Source of the DNA: Streptomyces changanensis | Lineage (GTDB): Bacteria; Actinomycetota; Actinomycetes; Streptomycetales; Streptomycetaceae | DNA length: 64,000 nt | Direction of reading: 5' to 3' | NCBI RefSeq assembly: GCF_024600715.1 | Contig: NZ_CP102332.1 | Coordinates: forward strand, 6,696,001 to 6,760,000 | In this document: positions 34,724-44,325 of the stretch, piece by piece | Layout of the letters: each line of letters opens with the position of its first letter | Position numbering within the stretch: the first letter of the stretch is position 1 | Notes under the pieces: generated by a model | The model's database searches: none | Told to the model about the DNA's origin: nothing | What the model saw: only the letters and a program-made list of their open reading frames with translations | Translations under genes and position numbers: made by a program

Positions 34724-36107
34724 ACGGTCCGTTTCCGTCGATCGTGATCCGACCCGGGACATCGTGTGCCGGCCGAGGTCGAGTCGAATGGGCAGGGCAG
34801 GCAGGCGTACCGGGCGGCGCCACCGCTCCTTCGTCGGAGCCAGGCGTGTCCGTTCGAAGCCCGGATGCCTGATCGGTGTCGGGGTCCCTTCCGGGTGGGG
34901 GTGATCAGTACAGGCGGTGGTGGAGGTGCATGGGCAGACTGCCTGTTGCCCGCGGGACTGACGAGGAACTCAGTTGAACACCTGCGCGGTCCGCCGAATA
35001 CGGTGCGTGGCCGATACCCACGGGTCGAACACCTCTTGGAGCGCGACCGTGTGGGCGCCACGAGGACCACCACTCCCCGGAAGCGGGCAGGGAAACGACG
35101 CCGGTCGTCCCGTGGAAGATCTGCGCCCCACCGCTCGGGGCACGATCGTGCCTCTCACGGGCGGCGCGGTCGCCAGTGGGGCGATCACACCGCGCATCGC
35201 ACCACTCGCGAAGCGCTTCACCATCCCGGCCCCCCGCACAGCCCGCATCCCGCGCGCGATGACGTCCACCCTGCGCACCCGATGCGCGGCCATGATGTGG
35301 TGCGGTCCGCCTGCACGCGATGCGCACCGTGACGGACTGGCAGTTCATGGCATCGTCGGGGACGACGCTATTTCTCCACTCCGATGCACACCCATCGCAT
35401 GTCCACGTGTCCACGGCCGTGTCGAGGGGACATATGCCGCCCTCCAGGGGCCTCACTCCACTGCATCGAGCCCGTTCAGTGGGTGCCACTCCCCGGCCAC
35501 CGACCCCAGTCACCCACCCCCGCGCCCCGGGCCCCTCATGTTCGTCGCAGGACGCTCGTGGTGCGGCCGTCCGCCGCCCCACCGTCCGCCGCGCTGCCTA
35601 CCCGCTGCGGACCGTATATTGCCGCGGCCGCCTCTCCGTCCGTCGCCCGGCAAGGTGGAACCGGGGGGAGTGGGATCCGGTCACCGGCCGTCGCAGTAGT
35701 CGGTGAGGGCGGTCGTGGTCGCTGAAAGCTTGCCCGGCGCGCAAAGTGTGGCTCTTCGGGCAGGTCATCGCCGTGCGGGTCTGGCCCCGGTCCAGGGAGT
35801 GCCCTAACGGACACACCTGTGTACGTGGCCGCACGTGCGATCGCGACGCGTCCCAATGCACGGGCCGGTAGGGCGGTGATGCTGAGGGGGGACTCCTCAC
35901 GCCTCCACCGGACCAGCTTGGGTGTTCCTGTCCGTGACCCCAGGCACGAAGGGAGCACACGCCGCTGGCTACCTTGCCGGCGTCCCTCGAACCGGGAGGC
36001 AGCCCGTGTCGGGCTGGGTGGCCCTCGGAAGTGCTTGCCGCCGTAAGCACGGTGGCGGGGTCGGACGGGTCGTATCACAGTCGTCACGGGGGGGGTATGC
36101 CGGAAGC
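34724..36107. other. Gene-free stretch, possible mobile-element border
   Basis: About 1.4 kb with no supported gene on either strand. The base composition is slightly more even than in neighbouring genes. It leads into a transposase remnant and elements typical of integrative elements, so it probably belongs to an eroded mobile island. Confidence 0.45.
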
Positions 36108-36287
36108 TTGGCCCTTCTGGTCGCGGCTTACTGGGGAGCGCGTCTCACGATGCGGCACGCGCCCCGCGGTTCGGGGCAGGGAAGTCCGCGGTGGACCGCA
36201 TCATCGACCACCTCGGGCCATCGCTCGCTCTCCGGCTCCACAAGCGCTTCGTCCAAGGACACCGTGCTCGTCGTGGACGGCACGCAA
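36108..36287 (+). pseudogene. Remnant of an IS5-like DDE transposase
   Basis: Three pieces of a DDE_Tnp_4/IS5-type transposase follow one another in different frames: LALLVAAYWGARLTMR, then AGKSAVDRIIDHLGPSLALR and LHKRF, then KDTVLVVDGT. The last is the strand with the first catalytic aspartate. At least two frameshifts separate them and the rest of the protein is gone. Confidence 0.75.
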
Positions 36288-36601
36288 CGACGTCTCGTAC
36301 GGCAGGAGCATGTCTGCGCCCAGCCCGCAACCGAGGCTGAACACCACCGGCTGCCGATCGGTACACGGTCGACGGAGCCGGTTCCGGCAGCCGTCCATGA
36401 GGGCGTCAGAGGCCCGCCTGAGCACCCGGGTGCCTTGAGGGTCAAGCTGATCGGCGCGGTATTCGGCCAGGTCCGATGGCTTTGTGCCATTCGTCGGCAA
36501 CCCGCCTCCGACATCAGTCACGCCTCGCTACACAAGAACGCGGGGGTGGCGGGCTGCCGCCCGCGCCTGTGGCGGCCGATCGGTTGGGGAGGTCTGGGCG
36601 G
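36288..36601. other. Gene-poor stretch after the transposase remnant
   Basis: A minus-strand frame (36201-36521) contains a glycine-rich loop (VVFSLGCGLGADM) like a methyltransferase but lacks a full domain. No gene is supported. Confidence 0.4.
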
Positions 36602-36811
36602 TTGCTGACCATCAACGTGTCCGTGCTGCTCGCAGTCATCGTCTTCTTCCGGCTGCGGCGTCGTACGCAGGCCCGCAGTCGGAACGAGGAGAGGACCACT
36701 GCCGTCATCATCCTGGCGCTGGGCGTTCTGCTCGCTCCCACCCCGGTCGGCCAGGGAATTGTGAACATCCTGGGGCAGTTTGCGAGCAGCGTCACCCAGG
36801 CCGGCCGATGA
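36602..36811 (+). CDS. Small two-helix membrane protein
   Basis: 69 residues from TTG 36602, which has GGAGG 9 bases upstream. Two hydrophobic segments (INVSVLLAVIVFF; TTAVIILALGVLLAPTPVG) flank a basic loop RLRRRTQARSR. Small proteins like this commonly precede the Mrr-type nuclease gene in Streptomyces integrative elements, and the next gene is exactly that. The function is unknown. Confidence 0.65.
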   Translation: MLTINVSVLLAVIVFFRLRRRTQARSRNEERTTAVIILALGVLLAPTPVGQGIVNILGQFASSVTQAGR

Positions 36812-36890
36812 CCCACCGCACGCGCAACTGGTCGGACGGCGCCCGTCCGCGCGCACGCTGCGGATCACGGGACCGGGGAGCGGGGGAGCG

Positions 36891-37579
36891 ATGGCGGTAC
36901 GTCGACGGCGCCGGCGCTTGAAGAAGCGGACCCGCAGGCAACTGCAGGGCTGGCTGTGGTGGCGGCGCTGGCCGCAGTGGTGTGGGTCGTCGCGAACTGG
37001 TCGATGGTGTGGCCCGTCCTGCTGGCCGTAGCCGCCGCAGCCGTGTTGGGCGGGGCCGGCTGGGCGTTGCTGCGGGCGCACCGCCGTGCGGTCGGCCGGG
37101 ACCGCGCATGGCGGGCCCAGGAGGAGGCCCGGGCGCGCGAGTTGTCCATGGCCGAGGTCGACGCCCTGTCGTGGCAGGAGTTCGAGACGTACATCGCGGA
37201 GCTGTGCCGGCGGGACGGCTGCACGAAGGTCGTCGTCAGCGGCAGGAGCGGCGACCTGGGCGCGGACGTCGTCGGCTACCTGGCCGACGGCCGCAAGCTG
37301 GTCGTCCAGTGCAAGAAGTACGCGCCGCACCGGAGCGTCTCCTCGCAGGACATGCAGAAGTTCGTCGGTACCGCCCGTCTCGAGCACGGTGCGGACGTCG
37401 CCTTGTTCGTCACCACCTGCCGCACGTTCACGAAGGCCGCGCTGGGCTTGGCACTGCGCCAGGACGTCGTGGCCCTGCACCGCGACCTGCTGGGCTCGTG
37501 GGTCAAAGGCGCTCATCTGGAGACGCTGATCCCGCTGAACGGCAGCGGCGGCGGCACCAGGCGGCGCCCCCCTGCCTGA
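36891..37579 (+). pseudogene. Membrane-anchored Mrr-type restriction endonuclease, frameshifted near the N-terminus
   Basis: ATG 36891 (GGGGGAG upstream) starts MAVRRRRRRLKKRTRRQLQG. After about 22 codons the frame shifts to VAALAAVVWVVANWSMVWP (two membrane segments), then a Mrr_cat nuclease domain: LSWQEFETYIAELC, the metal-binding GDLGADVVG aspartate and LVVQCKKYAPHRS (Q-x-K). The catalytic core is intact. A shorter product from GTG 36956 is possible but lacks a good ribosome site. Homologues occur in integrative elements and cut modified or foreign DNA. Confidence 0.75.
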
Positions 37580-38219
37580 CCGCGACACGCCAGCTGATCG
37601 ACGGATGCGTGCAGCCGGGCGAGTCCGCGGAGCAAGGGGTTCTCCTCGGCCCATGTGCCGATGACCCTGTGGGCCGGGCAGAAGATGTGGGGCTGCTCCC
37701 TGAACTCCCTGGATGTCGTGGAGTACCAGCGGTGAAAGGACCAGCGGTGCACTCACCACGGTCCTGGCAGCGACGCGACTGACGCGGCCACTCCCCAGTG
37801 GGTACGTTTCGATACCTGGCGCCATGCCCGGTTCATCACCCACGACGAGCCGCACAAGCCACAGGCCGTGCAGCGCGCCGCTCACCCCCCCTCCTCTCCG
37901 TTCCGGGGCCGCCGCCGCAGCAGCAGACGAAGTGCGCCGGTTCCGTCGGCCGGTGATTAGGTGATTAGGTGATCCGGTGATCCAGTGGGCTTGGATGACG
38001 ACGTGGCGGAGGCGGTTGGCGAACGGGATGCGCAGGTGTCGCCCGTCAGTCCTCGCGTCCGACTGCTGCGTGGCCACTCTGCACGATCACACCCGACGAT
38101 GGGCGGTGGCTCGCAGTCACCCTCATCTCGTATGAGATATGGGTCGCCGCCGTGTCGCATCGAGGGCGTCGGAGCTTCGTCCCTAGGTTCGCAACATCAC
38201 CGCGAACAGGGAGAGTGAC
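37580..38219. other. Gene-poor stretch
   Basis: No complete gene. A minus-strand fragment (about 37600-37740, HIFCPAHRVIGTWAEENPLL) looks protein-like but is not recognised. CTCAT and ATGAG form a small inverted repeat near 38122-38136, upstream of the next gene. Confidence 0.4.
37952..37983. repeat. Four 8-base tandem repeats (GGTGATTA x2, GGTGATCC x2)
   Basis: Two perfect copies of each variant in direct succession, in non-coding DNA near the edge of the mobile-element debris. It may be an iteron-like or slippage array. Confidence 0.65.
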
Positions 38220-39695
38220 GTGTCACGAAAAAGAGGGTTGCTTGCCGCTGTGCTCGCCTGCGCCGGCCTGGCGGCGGGGACCGTACCGGCGCTCGGCACG
38301 GGGAACGGAGACGCCTGGCGACCGTGCCCCGCGAAGCGGACGGCGCAGTGCGCCACGGTGCGGGTACCGGTGGACTGGAGCAGACCCGACGGCCCCTCGA
38401 TCCGCCTCGACGTCGCACGCAAGCCCGCAAAGCGGCCGGCCCAGCGGCTGGGAACGCTGGTGGTGAACTACGGCGGCCCCGGCGAGCACGATGTCGGTGA
38501 ACTGCTGGACGAGGACGACGGTCCCCTGGAGCGCCTGCGCGACCACTTCGACCTGGTGGCCCTCAACACGCGCAACGTCCACGTCAAGTGTGGTGCGCGT
38601 CTGGTCGCCATGGCCGATCAGATGCCGGTGGTACTGGTCGACCAGCGCGCCCACCGCACCCGTGTGGCGTACAACCGCGCGCTCGCCGCGAGCTGCCGCA
38701 CTCACAGCGGCGGGCTCTTCGGCCACGTCGACTCACGTGCCATGGCCCGGGACGTGGACGCCGTGCGCGCCTTCCTCGGTGAACCGCGCATCAGCTTCCT
38801 CGGCATCTCCTACGGCACGGTGATCGGCGGGGCTTACGCGCAGTACCACCCGACTCGACTGCGGGCGCTGGTGCTCGACAGCACCCTCGACCACAGCCTC
38901 GACGCCGCCGCGTTCACCCGCGACACCGCCGCGGCGATGGAGGAGACCTTCCAGGCCGCCGCCCAGTGGTGCGCGACGAGCACCAGCTGCGCACAGCACG
39001 GACACAGCCCCCGTGCCATCAGCGCCGGGATCCGCCGGCTGTTCACCGCGGCGGAGGAGAACCGACTCGCCGACGCCGAGGGACGCCCCGTGTCCGTCGA
39101 CGCGCTGCTATGGGGCAACCTCTCCTTGCAGCAGTCCTCCGAATCCTCATGGCCGGCGATGTTCGAGGAATGGGACGACTACACCGTCCTGCACACTCCG
39201 CCGCGTACCCGACCGGCCTGGCCCGCCTTGCCCGGCGACCCCGGGCCCGCCACGGAGGAGGCGGAGACCGCCCTGCTGTGCGCCGACTGGCACACCGGGA
39301 ATGACACGCACCGGCAGGCCGCCCGGATGTGGGCCATCAGCAAGAAGGCCGCCCCCAGCGTCTTCGGCAACCGCATGCACCTGGAACGCGCCGCACGCTG
39401 CGCCGGATGGCCTGCCCCCGTCACCTACCCGCAGCAACCCCTGCGGGCAGCAGGCGCTCCACCCGCCCTGGTCGTCAACGCCCGCTACGACGTCTCCACC
39501 CCCCTCACCCAGGCCCGCTCCACCACGACGCAGCTCCCCGGCGCCCGCCTGCTCACCTACGAAGGCGCCGGACACTCCGTCCACCTCCGTCTGGGCAGCC
39601 CGTGCGTCCGGACCGCCGTCGAGCGCTACCTGACCACCCTGCGCCTCCCCCGATCAGGAGCCACCTGCCCCAGCACCGACCACCCACCCCGCTGA
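38220..39695 (+). CDS. Secreted alpha/beta hydrolase, tripeptidyl-aminopeptidase (TAP) type
   Basis: 491 residues with a signal peptide (LLAAVLACAGLAAGTVPALG). The nucleophile is in LGISYGT, the acid in NARYDVSTP and the histidine in GAGHSVHLR. A helical lid lies between them, and the C-terminal TAP-like domain has paired cysteines. Streptomyces relatives (SlpD/E, Tap) release peptides from protein N-termini outside the cell or on its surface. GTG start. It is monocistronic. Confidence 0.88.
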   Translation: MSRKRGLLAAVLACAGLAAGTVPALGTGNGDAWRPCPAKRTAQCATVRVPVDWSRPDGPSIRLDVARKPAKRPAQRLGTLVVNYGGPGEHDVGELLDEDDGPLERLRDHFDLVALNTRNVHVKCGARLVAMADQMPVVLVDQRAHRTRVAYNRALAASCRTHSGGLFGHVDSRAMARDVDAVRAFLGEPRISFLGISYGTVIGGAYAQYHPTRLRALVLDSTLDHSLDAAAFTRDTAAAMEETFQAAAQWCATSTSCAQHGHSPRAISAGIRRLFTAAEENRLADAEGRPVSVDALLWGNLSLQQSSESSWPAMFEEWDDYTVLHTPPRTRPAWPALPGDPGPATEEAETALLCADWHTGNDTHRQAARMWAISKKAAPSVFGNRMHLERAARCAGWPAPVTYPQQPLRAAGAPPALVVNARYDVSTPLTQARSTTTQLPGARLLTYEGAGHSVHLRLGSPCVRTAVERYLTTLRLPRSGATCPSTDHPPR

Positions 39696-40043
39696 CAGCG
39701 GTGCGCCGACGAACACCATGACCGTGAGGTTGCGGGGAGGACGAGGCGGCGAAAGACACCGGCCCCCTCGGGTGGCCTCCCGCGTCCGCCCCTGGCCGCC
39801 TCCGGGCCGCAGCCGCCGTCGGCCCCTCCGCACCCGACCCGCCTGCCGTCCGAGGCGCCGTGCCGCCACCGCGGCGCCGTGCCGCCGCGGGGCTGCCCGT
39901 CGCCGCGCCATGCACTGCGCACGCGCCCCGCCGCGCCCCGCCGCGACCGGTCGCCGCCCGGCCGCTGCCTGGCCGCCAACGTCGCGGCCCCGGCGCCGAT
40001 CGCCGGATTCCCCGCGGTCCGCCGTTCCTCCATCCGCCGACGG
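39696..40043. other. Low-complexity intergenic region
   Basis: Very GC-rich, cytosine-heavy on the plus strand. Frames are proline/arginine-rich and not gene-like. Confidence 0.45.
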
Positions 40044-40602
40044 CTACCCGTCTCCGGGCCCGCCCGGCCCAGGCGGACCGGCCGCGCTTGCCCTCCGCCC
40101 TGCCTCCGGCGTCCACCGCCCGTGCCGGGCCCCAGCCTCCCCCGAGTCGGCCGGACAGCAGTCGAAGAGGGGGACCGCGAGCGCCATGCGGGGGACGGCG
40201 CTCGAGCCGTACTCCGCTACCGTGCTCGGATCGGATGTGGTGCGCGCCTCCTGCAACGCCAGCAGCCCGGTCAGCGCTGCGGAGTCGACCGCCTCATCGA
40301 GGACTTCGTCTGCGGTGAGCTCGCCGCCGGCCGCCAGGTCCCGCCCCCAGGTTGCGGTCGTCCCGCCACCGCGCCGCGACCTCTTCGCCGACGGTCGCCA
40401 GGTCCATCGCGGCGGACTGCTCCACCGTCGGCAGCGGCACGCCGTGCGCACGAAGGGGGCCGGCCCGCCTGGTGAGTTTCTGGGCCTCTGCCGCAGCGCA
40501 CCGGCCGTGCACATCGACCTCCTCATCGACGGCCTTCTTCAGCGCGCGGTCGTCCTGGTCCTGGTCGTCGCTGTCGGCGGGCTGCGGGTCGGTGTTCTCC
40601 AT
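40044..40602 (-). pseudogene. Hypothetical acidic protein, frameshifted
   Basis: ATG 40602 follows AGGGGGA. The first part (MENTDPQPADSDDQDQDDRA, then VPLPTVEQSAAMDLATVGEE) is acidic and protein-like. Near 40345 it must change frame to continue as DLAAGGELTADEVLDEAVDS and ALTGLLALQEARTTSDPSTV to 40044. Both halves look real and are joined by a one-base shift. The family is unknown. Confidence 0.5.
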
Positions 40603-40933
40603 GCTCTCCCCCTGGTCGGTCTCGGGTGCGGCGCACACCTCCAGGCGCCGACGAAGGAGCACCGCGAACAGCTCGACGCGATCGTGGCCGAGCTGCTGGA
40701 CAAGCACGGGCTGCGGTTGCGCTTCGAAGGGGTCGTCCACCACGACGACAACGGCTCCCTGCGGCAGAGGCTCGGATCCTCGCCGTGGCCGTGGCCGTGG
40801 CCGTGGCCGTGGCCGTGGCCGTGACCCGGTCCGGGCCGCCGGGCCAGGTGTACGTCAGGTGGTGGCCCGCGCGGCCCGGCTGCGCCGGGGGCCTGGTGCT
40901 GTCGTGTCCTGTCGGGCCGGCGGTGTGGCGTCG
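40603..40933. other. Intergenic stretch with a possible gene fragment
   Basis: On the plus strand a 30-codon stretch (EHREQLDAIVAELLDKHGLR) looks like a helical domain fragment before the (GCCGTG)7 array. It has no start and is probably a remnant. Otherwise nothing is seen. Confidence 0.35.
40782..40823. repeat. Hexanucleotide repeat, (GCCGTG)x7
   Basis: Seven perfect copies (42 bases). In one plus frame it would encode alternating Trp-Pro. It is likely to vary in length by slippage. Confidence 0.9.
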
Positions 40934-41536
40934 TCACTCCATCGCGGTGCGCCGGGCGTAGGCGCGGGCGGCGCGGGCGCGGTCGCCGCAGCGGGTGGAG
41001 CACCACTGGCGGCGGCCGTGCTTGAGCAGGAAGCGGTTGCAGGGAGGGGAGGCGCAGGCGGTCAGGCGGGCGGCGTCGGGGGCGGTGAGCAGGTCGGCGG
41101 CGTCGGTGGCGATGACCGCCAGGGCGTGCTCGACGATCGCGGTGGTGGGGTGGGGTGTGGCGCGGTAGGGGCCCCTCTTCTCGTCCCAGAGCAGCAGGGA
41201 TGCGGTCGGGACGCGGGTCATCGCGGCGTTGATCGCCGTGACGGCGGCGGGCAGGGCGGGCTGCCCGGCGACACGGGAGGCCAGTAGCGATCTGACCTGT
41301 TCGCGCAACGAGCGCAGCTGCGTCGCGCACACCTCCGCCAGGCCGGCGCCGGCCGGGGCGAGATCGCGCCGCGCCAGCCACTGCTCGGCCCGCGCCGGGG
41401 TGCCCAGGAGGTCGGCCGTGTGCCCGCCGGGCAGCGCGACGGCGCTGTTGGCCAAGGCCAGGGCGGGGTGCTCATCCTCGCCCGGTGCCGACGGCAGGGC
41501 GGCTTCTTCCGTCACGAACTCTTCCATGCTTCTCAT
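40934..41536 (-). CDS. CGNR zinc-finger/ABATE-domain transcriptional regulator
   Basis: About 200 residues. The C-terminal CGNR finger reads CASPPCNRFLLKHGRRQWC, then STRCGDRARAARAYARR; the family CGNR is CGDR here. The N-terminal region (HPALALANSAVALPGGHTAD) is the ABATE ligand-binding domain. The start is uncertain (ATG 41536, ATG 41527 or TTG 41554); 41536 was chosen because it lies outside the repeated promoter motif. Divergent from an MBL/LLM/FMN-reductase/MFS operon, which it probably controls. Confidence 0.82.
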   Translation of the reverse strand: MRSMEEFVTEEAALPSAPGEDEHPALALANSAVALPGGHTADLLGTPARAEQWLARRDLAPAGAGLAEVCATQLRSLREQVRSLLASRVAGQPALPAAVTAINAAMTRVPTASLLLWDEKRGPYRATPHPTTAIVEHALAVIATDAADLLTAPDAARLTACASPPCNRFLLKHGRRQWCSTRCGDRARAARAYARRTAME

Positions 41537-41542
41537 GGTACG

Positions 41543-41597
41543 GGTTGCATCCAACCGTGAGACATGCCTACAGTCGAGTCACGGTTAACGTGCAATC
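41543..41597. promoter_or_regulatory. Divergent promoter region with two copies of a long motif
   Basis: CACGGTTGGATGCAACC (minus strand, 41543-41559) and CACGGTTAACGTGCAATC (plus strand, 41580-41597) share CACGGTT-N4-TGCAA-Y-C and face outward, one per gene. The first also contains GGTTG-CATC-CAACC. Most likely these are binding sites for the CGNR regulator, or matched promoter elements. Confidence 0.6.
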
Positions 41598-41618
41598 TAT
41601 CCGTGAGGAACTCTTTTC

Positions 41619-42413
41619 GTGTCTTCCCCGACCCCGCAGACCGCCCCGTTCCCCGTCCGCGTCTTCGGCGGCCCGACTGCCCTCTTCGAGTACGGCGGCC
41701 TGCGCTTTCTCACCGACCCGACCTTCGACGGCCCGGGCGACCACCAGGCACCGGCCGTCGTGCTGACCAAGACGGCGGCGGCTGCCGGCAGCCCGGCCGA
41801 TCTCGGCCGGGTCGACGTGGTCCTGCTCTCGCACGACGAGCACGCCGACAACCTCGACACCTCCGGCCGGGCCCTGCTCGCCGACGTCCCTCTGACGCTC
41901 ACCACCCCCGGCGGTGGGGAGCGTCTCGGGCAGGCGGCCACCGGTCTCGCCGACTGGCAGTCGATCGAGCTCGATCGCCGGGACGGCGTGCCCGGCACGG
42001 TCACCGTGACCGGCGTGCCCGCCATCCACGGCCCCGGCCAACGCGAGGAGGTCGAGCCGATCTGCGGCGAGGTCGTCGGCTTCGTCCTGACCGGCGAGGA
42101 TCTGCCCACCGTCTACGTCAGCGGCGACAACGCGTCCCTCGACGCGGTCAAGGAGATCGCCGAGCGCTTCGCCCCGGTGGACACGGCCCTCCTCTTCGCC
42201 GGAGCACCCCGCTTCCCTGACGTCTTCGACGGCGGGCTGATCGTCCTGGACAGCGCCCAGGCCGCCCAGGCCGCGAAGATCCTCGATGCCGGCCGCGTGG
42301 TCCCCGTCCACTACGACAGCTGGGCCCACTTCACCGAGGGCCGCGACGAGCTCGTCGCCGCCTTCGCCGCCGCCGGTCTCGCCGACCGCGTCGACTTCGG
42401 CGTCCGAGGCTGA
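41619..42413 (+). CDS. MBL-fold (UlaG-like) metallo-hydrolase
   Basis: 264 residues. FPVRVFGGPTALFEYGGLRF starts the beta-lactamase-like sandwich. VVLLSHDEHADN is the metal motif (H-x-x-H-x-D with an unusual acidic insertion), and further ligands lie in VPAIHGPG, VYVSGDN and VVPVHYDSW. The UlaG branch hydrolyses lactones or phosphoesters. GTG start with GAGGAA upstream. First gene of a four-gene operon under a CGNR regulator. Confidence 0.85.
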   Translation: MSSPTPQTAPFPVRVFGGPTALFEYGGLRFLTDPTFDGPGDHQAPAVVLTKTAAAAGSPADLGRVDVVLLSHDEHADNLDTSGRALLADVPLTLTTPGGGERLGQAATGLADWQSIELDRRDGVPGTVTVTGVPAIHGPGQREEVEPICGEVVGFVLTGEDLPTVYVSGDNASLDAVKEIAERFAPVDTALLFAGAPRFPDVFDGGLIVLDSAQAAQAAKILDAGRVVPVHYDSWAHFTEGRDELVAAFAAAGLADRVDFGVRG

Positions 42414-42536
42414 CCCACGCACGTCGGGCCCACACGCCGGACACGGACGGGCGCCGGCCGACGCGGACCCGCCGCGGCTGTCGGCCGGCGTCCGGCCCCT
42501 CCCTCACCTCCCACACCACCCAAGGACCGCACCACC

Positions 42537-43622
42537 GTGACCGACCCGATCCGCGGCACCCGCCACGGCTCCGCCCCCGCCGCCCTGTCCGTACTGGACT
42601 CCGCCATGACCGGCACCGGCCAGACCGCCGCGGAGGCGTTGGCCGGCAGCATCGAACTCGCCCGGCTCGCCGACCGGCGCGGCTTCACCCGCTACTGGAC
42701 GAACGAGCACCACGCCATGCCCGGCGTCTCCACCTCCAGCCCGCCCGTCCTGCTGTCCCGGCTCACCGCGGAGACCAGCAGGCTGCGGCTCGGCGCGGGC
42801 GGGATCATGCTGCCCAACCATCCGCCGCTGGTCGTCGCGGAACAGTTCGGCATGCTGGAGGCCCTCGCCCCCGGCCGCATCGACCTGGGCCTGGGCCGCG
42901 CCCCGGGCACCGATCACGCCACTGCCGCCGCGCTGCGCCGCGGCGCGAGCGGCGCCGAGGACTTCCCCCAGCAGGTGGCCGAGCTGCTGCACTTCCTCGG
43001 CGACGACTTCCCGGCCGGGCACCCCTACGCCGACCGCCTGTACGCCGTGCCGGGACCCGCCCAGGACCGGCTCAACGGCGTCGCCCCGCCCACCGGCCGC
43101 CTGCCGGTGTGGCTGCTCGGTTCGTCCGGTTACTCGGCGCAGCTCGCCGCCCGGCTCGGTCTGCCGTTCGCCTTCGCCGCGCACTTCAACCCGCGCGACG
43201 TGGTGGCCGCCCTGCGCCTGTACCGCGAGCGGTTCACTCCGTCCGAGGCCCTGGCCGAGCCGTACGCGCTGGTCAGCTTCACCGTCGCGGCATCCGACGA
43301 CGAGCGTGAGGCCCGCCGCCAGGCCGGCACCCTCGCGCACGCCATGCTCCGCATGTTCCAGCGCAAGTCCTATCTGCTGCCGTCCCCCGAGGAAGTGGAC
43401 GCCTACACCTACGACGCCCAGGAACGCCAGGCCGTCGACAGCTGGCTGGACCACGTCCCGCACGGCACCCCCGAGCAGGTCACCGGACACCTGAACCAGG
43501 TCCAGCGGGACTCCGGCGCCGACGAGCTCATGATCGGCAGCGTCGGCCACTCCGTCCGGGCCCGGCTGCGCTCCACCGAGCTGATCGCCGACGCCTACGG
43601 CATGCCCGACAGCCCGCTCTGA
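42537..43622 (+). CDS. LLM-class flavin-dependent monooxygenase
   Basis: 361 residues, TIM-barrel of the bacterial luciferase family: ALSVLDSAMTGTGQTAAEAL, TRYWTNEHHAMPG and LGLGRAPGTDHATA are typical of the single-component-like LLM group that uses FMNH2. The product is unknown. An FMN reductase gene follows 92 bases later, which fits supply of reduced flavin. GTG start in the same operon as the MBL hydrolase. Confidence 0.9.
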   Translation: MTDPIRGTRHGSAPAALSVLDSAMTGTGQTAAEALAGSIELARLADRRGFTRYWTNEHHAMPGVSTSSPPVLLSRLTAETSRLRLGAGGIMLPNHPPLVVAEQFGMLEALAPGRIDLGLGRAPGTDHATAAALRRGASGAEDFPQQVAELLHFLGDDFPAGHPYADRLYAVPGPAQDRLNGVAPPTGRLPVWLLGSSGYSAQLAARLGLPFAFAAHFNPRDVVAALRLYRERFTPSEALAEPYALVSFTVAASDDEREARRQAGTLAHAMLRMFQRKSYLLPSPEEVDAYTYDAQERQAVDSWLDHVPHGTPEQVTGHLNQVQRDSGADELMIGSVGHSVRARLRSTELIADAYGMPDSPL

Positions 43623-43714
43623 CACGGGACGGGCGGGCCTGCCGCCCACCAACGCCCGCACCCCTCACCGCCAAGTCCCCTGATTCCCTGTCCGGGAGTT
43701 TTCGAGGAGTTCCC

Positions 43715-44263
43715 GTGGCCACCGTCCTCGCCCTGTCCGGCAGCCCGTCCCGTACCTCCCGTACCGCCCTGCTCGCCGAGCACACCGCAGCGGGCCTGCG
43801 GGCCCGCGGTCACCGGACCCACCTGCTCGCCCTGCGTGAACTGCCCGCGGCACCGCTGCTCGCCGCGGACACGCACGACGCGTCGCTCGCCCGCGCCGTG
43901 AGCCTGGTGGCCGAGGCCGACGCCCTCGTCGTGGCCACCCCCATCTACCAGGCCGTCTACTCCGGCCTGCTCAAGACCTTCCTCGACCTGCTGCCTCAGC
44001 ACGCGTTCGCCGGGAAACCGGTGCTTCCCCTGGCCACCGGCGGCAGCTCGGCCCACGTCCTCGCCCTCGACTACGCCCTGCGCCCGGTCCTCACCGCGCT
44101 CGGCGCCCAGGTCTGTCAGGGCCGGTTCGTCCTGGACCGGCACATCACGACCGCCCCGGACGGCGCGGTGATCCTCGACGACGACGTCGAACGGCAACTT
44201 GCCCGCACCGCGGACCAGTTCGCCCGCGCTCTCCCGTCCCGCGCACCCCTGACCGCCGCCTGA
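43715..44263 (+). CDS. NADPH-dependent FMN reductase (SsuE-like)
   Basis: 182 residues, flavodoxin-like. LALSGSPSRTSRTALLAEH binds the FMN phosphate, and ATPIYQAVYSGLLKTFLD is the SsuE active-site region. It reduces FMN with NAD(P)H to feed the LLM monooxygenase encoded just upstream. GTG start with GAGGAG about 7 bases before it. Confidence 0.9.
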   Translation: MATVLALSGSPSRTSRTALLAEHTAAGLRARGHRTHLLALRELPAAPLLAADTHDASLARAVSLVAEADALVVATPIYQAVYSGLLKTFLDLLPQHAFAGKPVLPLATGGSSAHVLALDYALRPVLTALGAQVCQGRFVLDRHITTAPDGAVILDDDVERQLARTADQFARALPSRAPLTAA

Positions 44264-44325
44264 CGACCACCGACCGTCTCGCTCGGTAGCCCCCCGGCCT
44301 CCCGGCGTCCCGAAGGTACGTACAC

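Noticed and set aside
36201..36521. Minus-strand frame with a glycine-rich loop like a methyltransferase
   Set aside because: Lacks other methyltransferase motifs and overlaps the transposase remnant; too little evidence for a gene.
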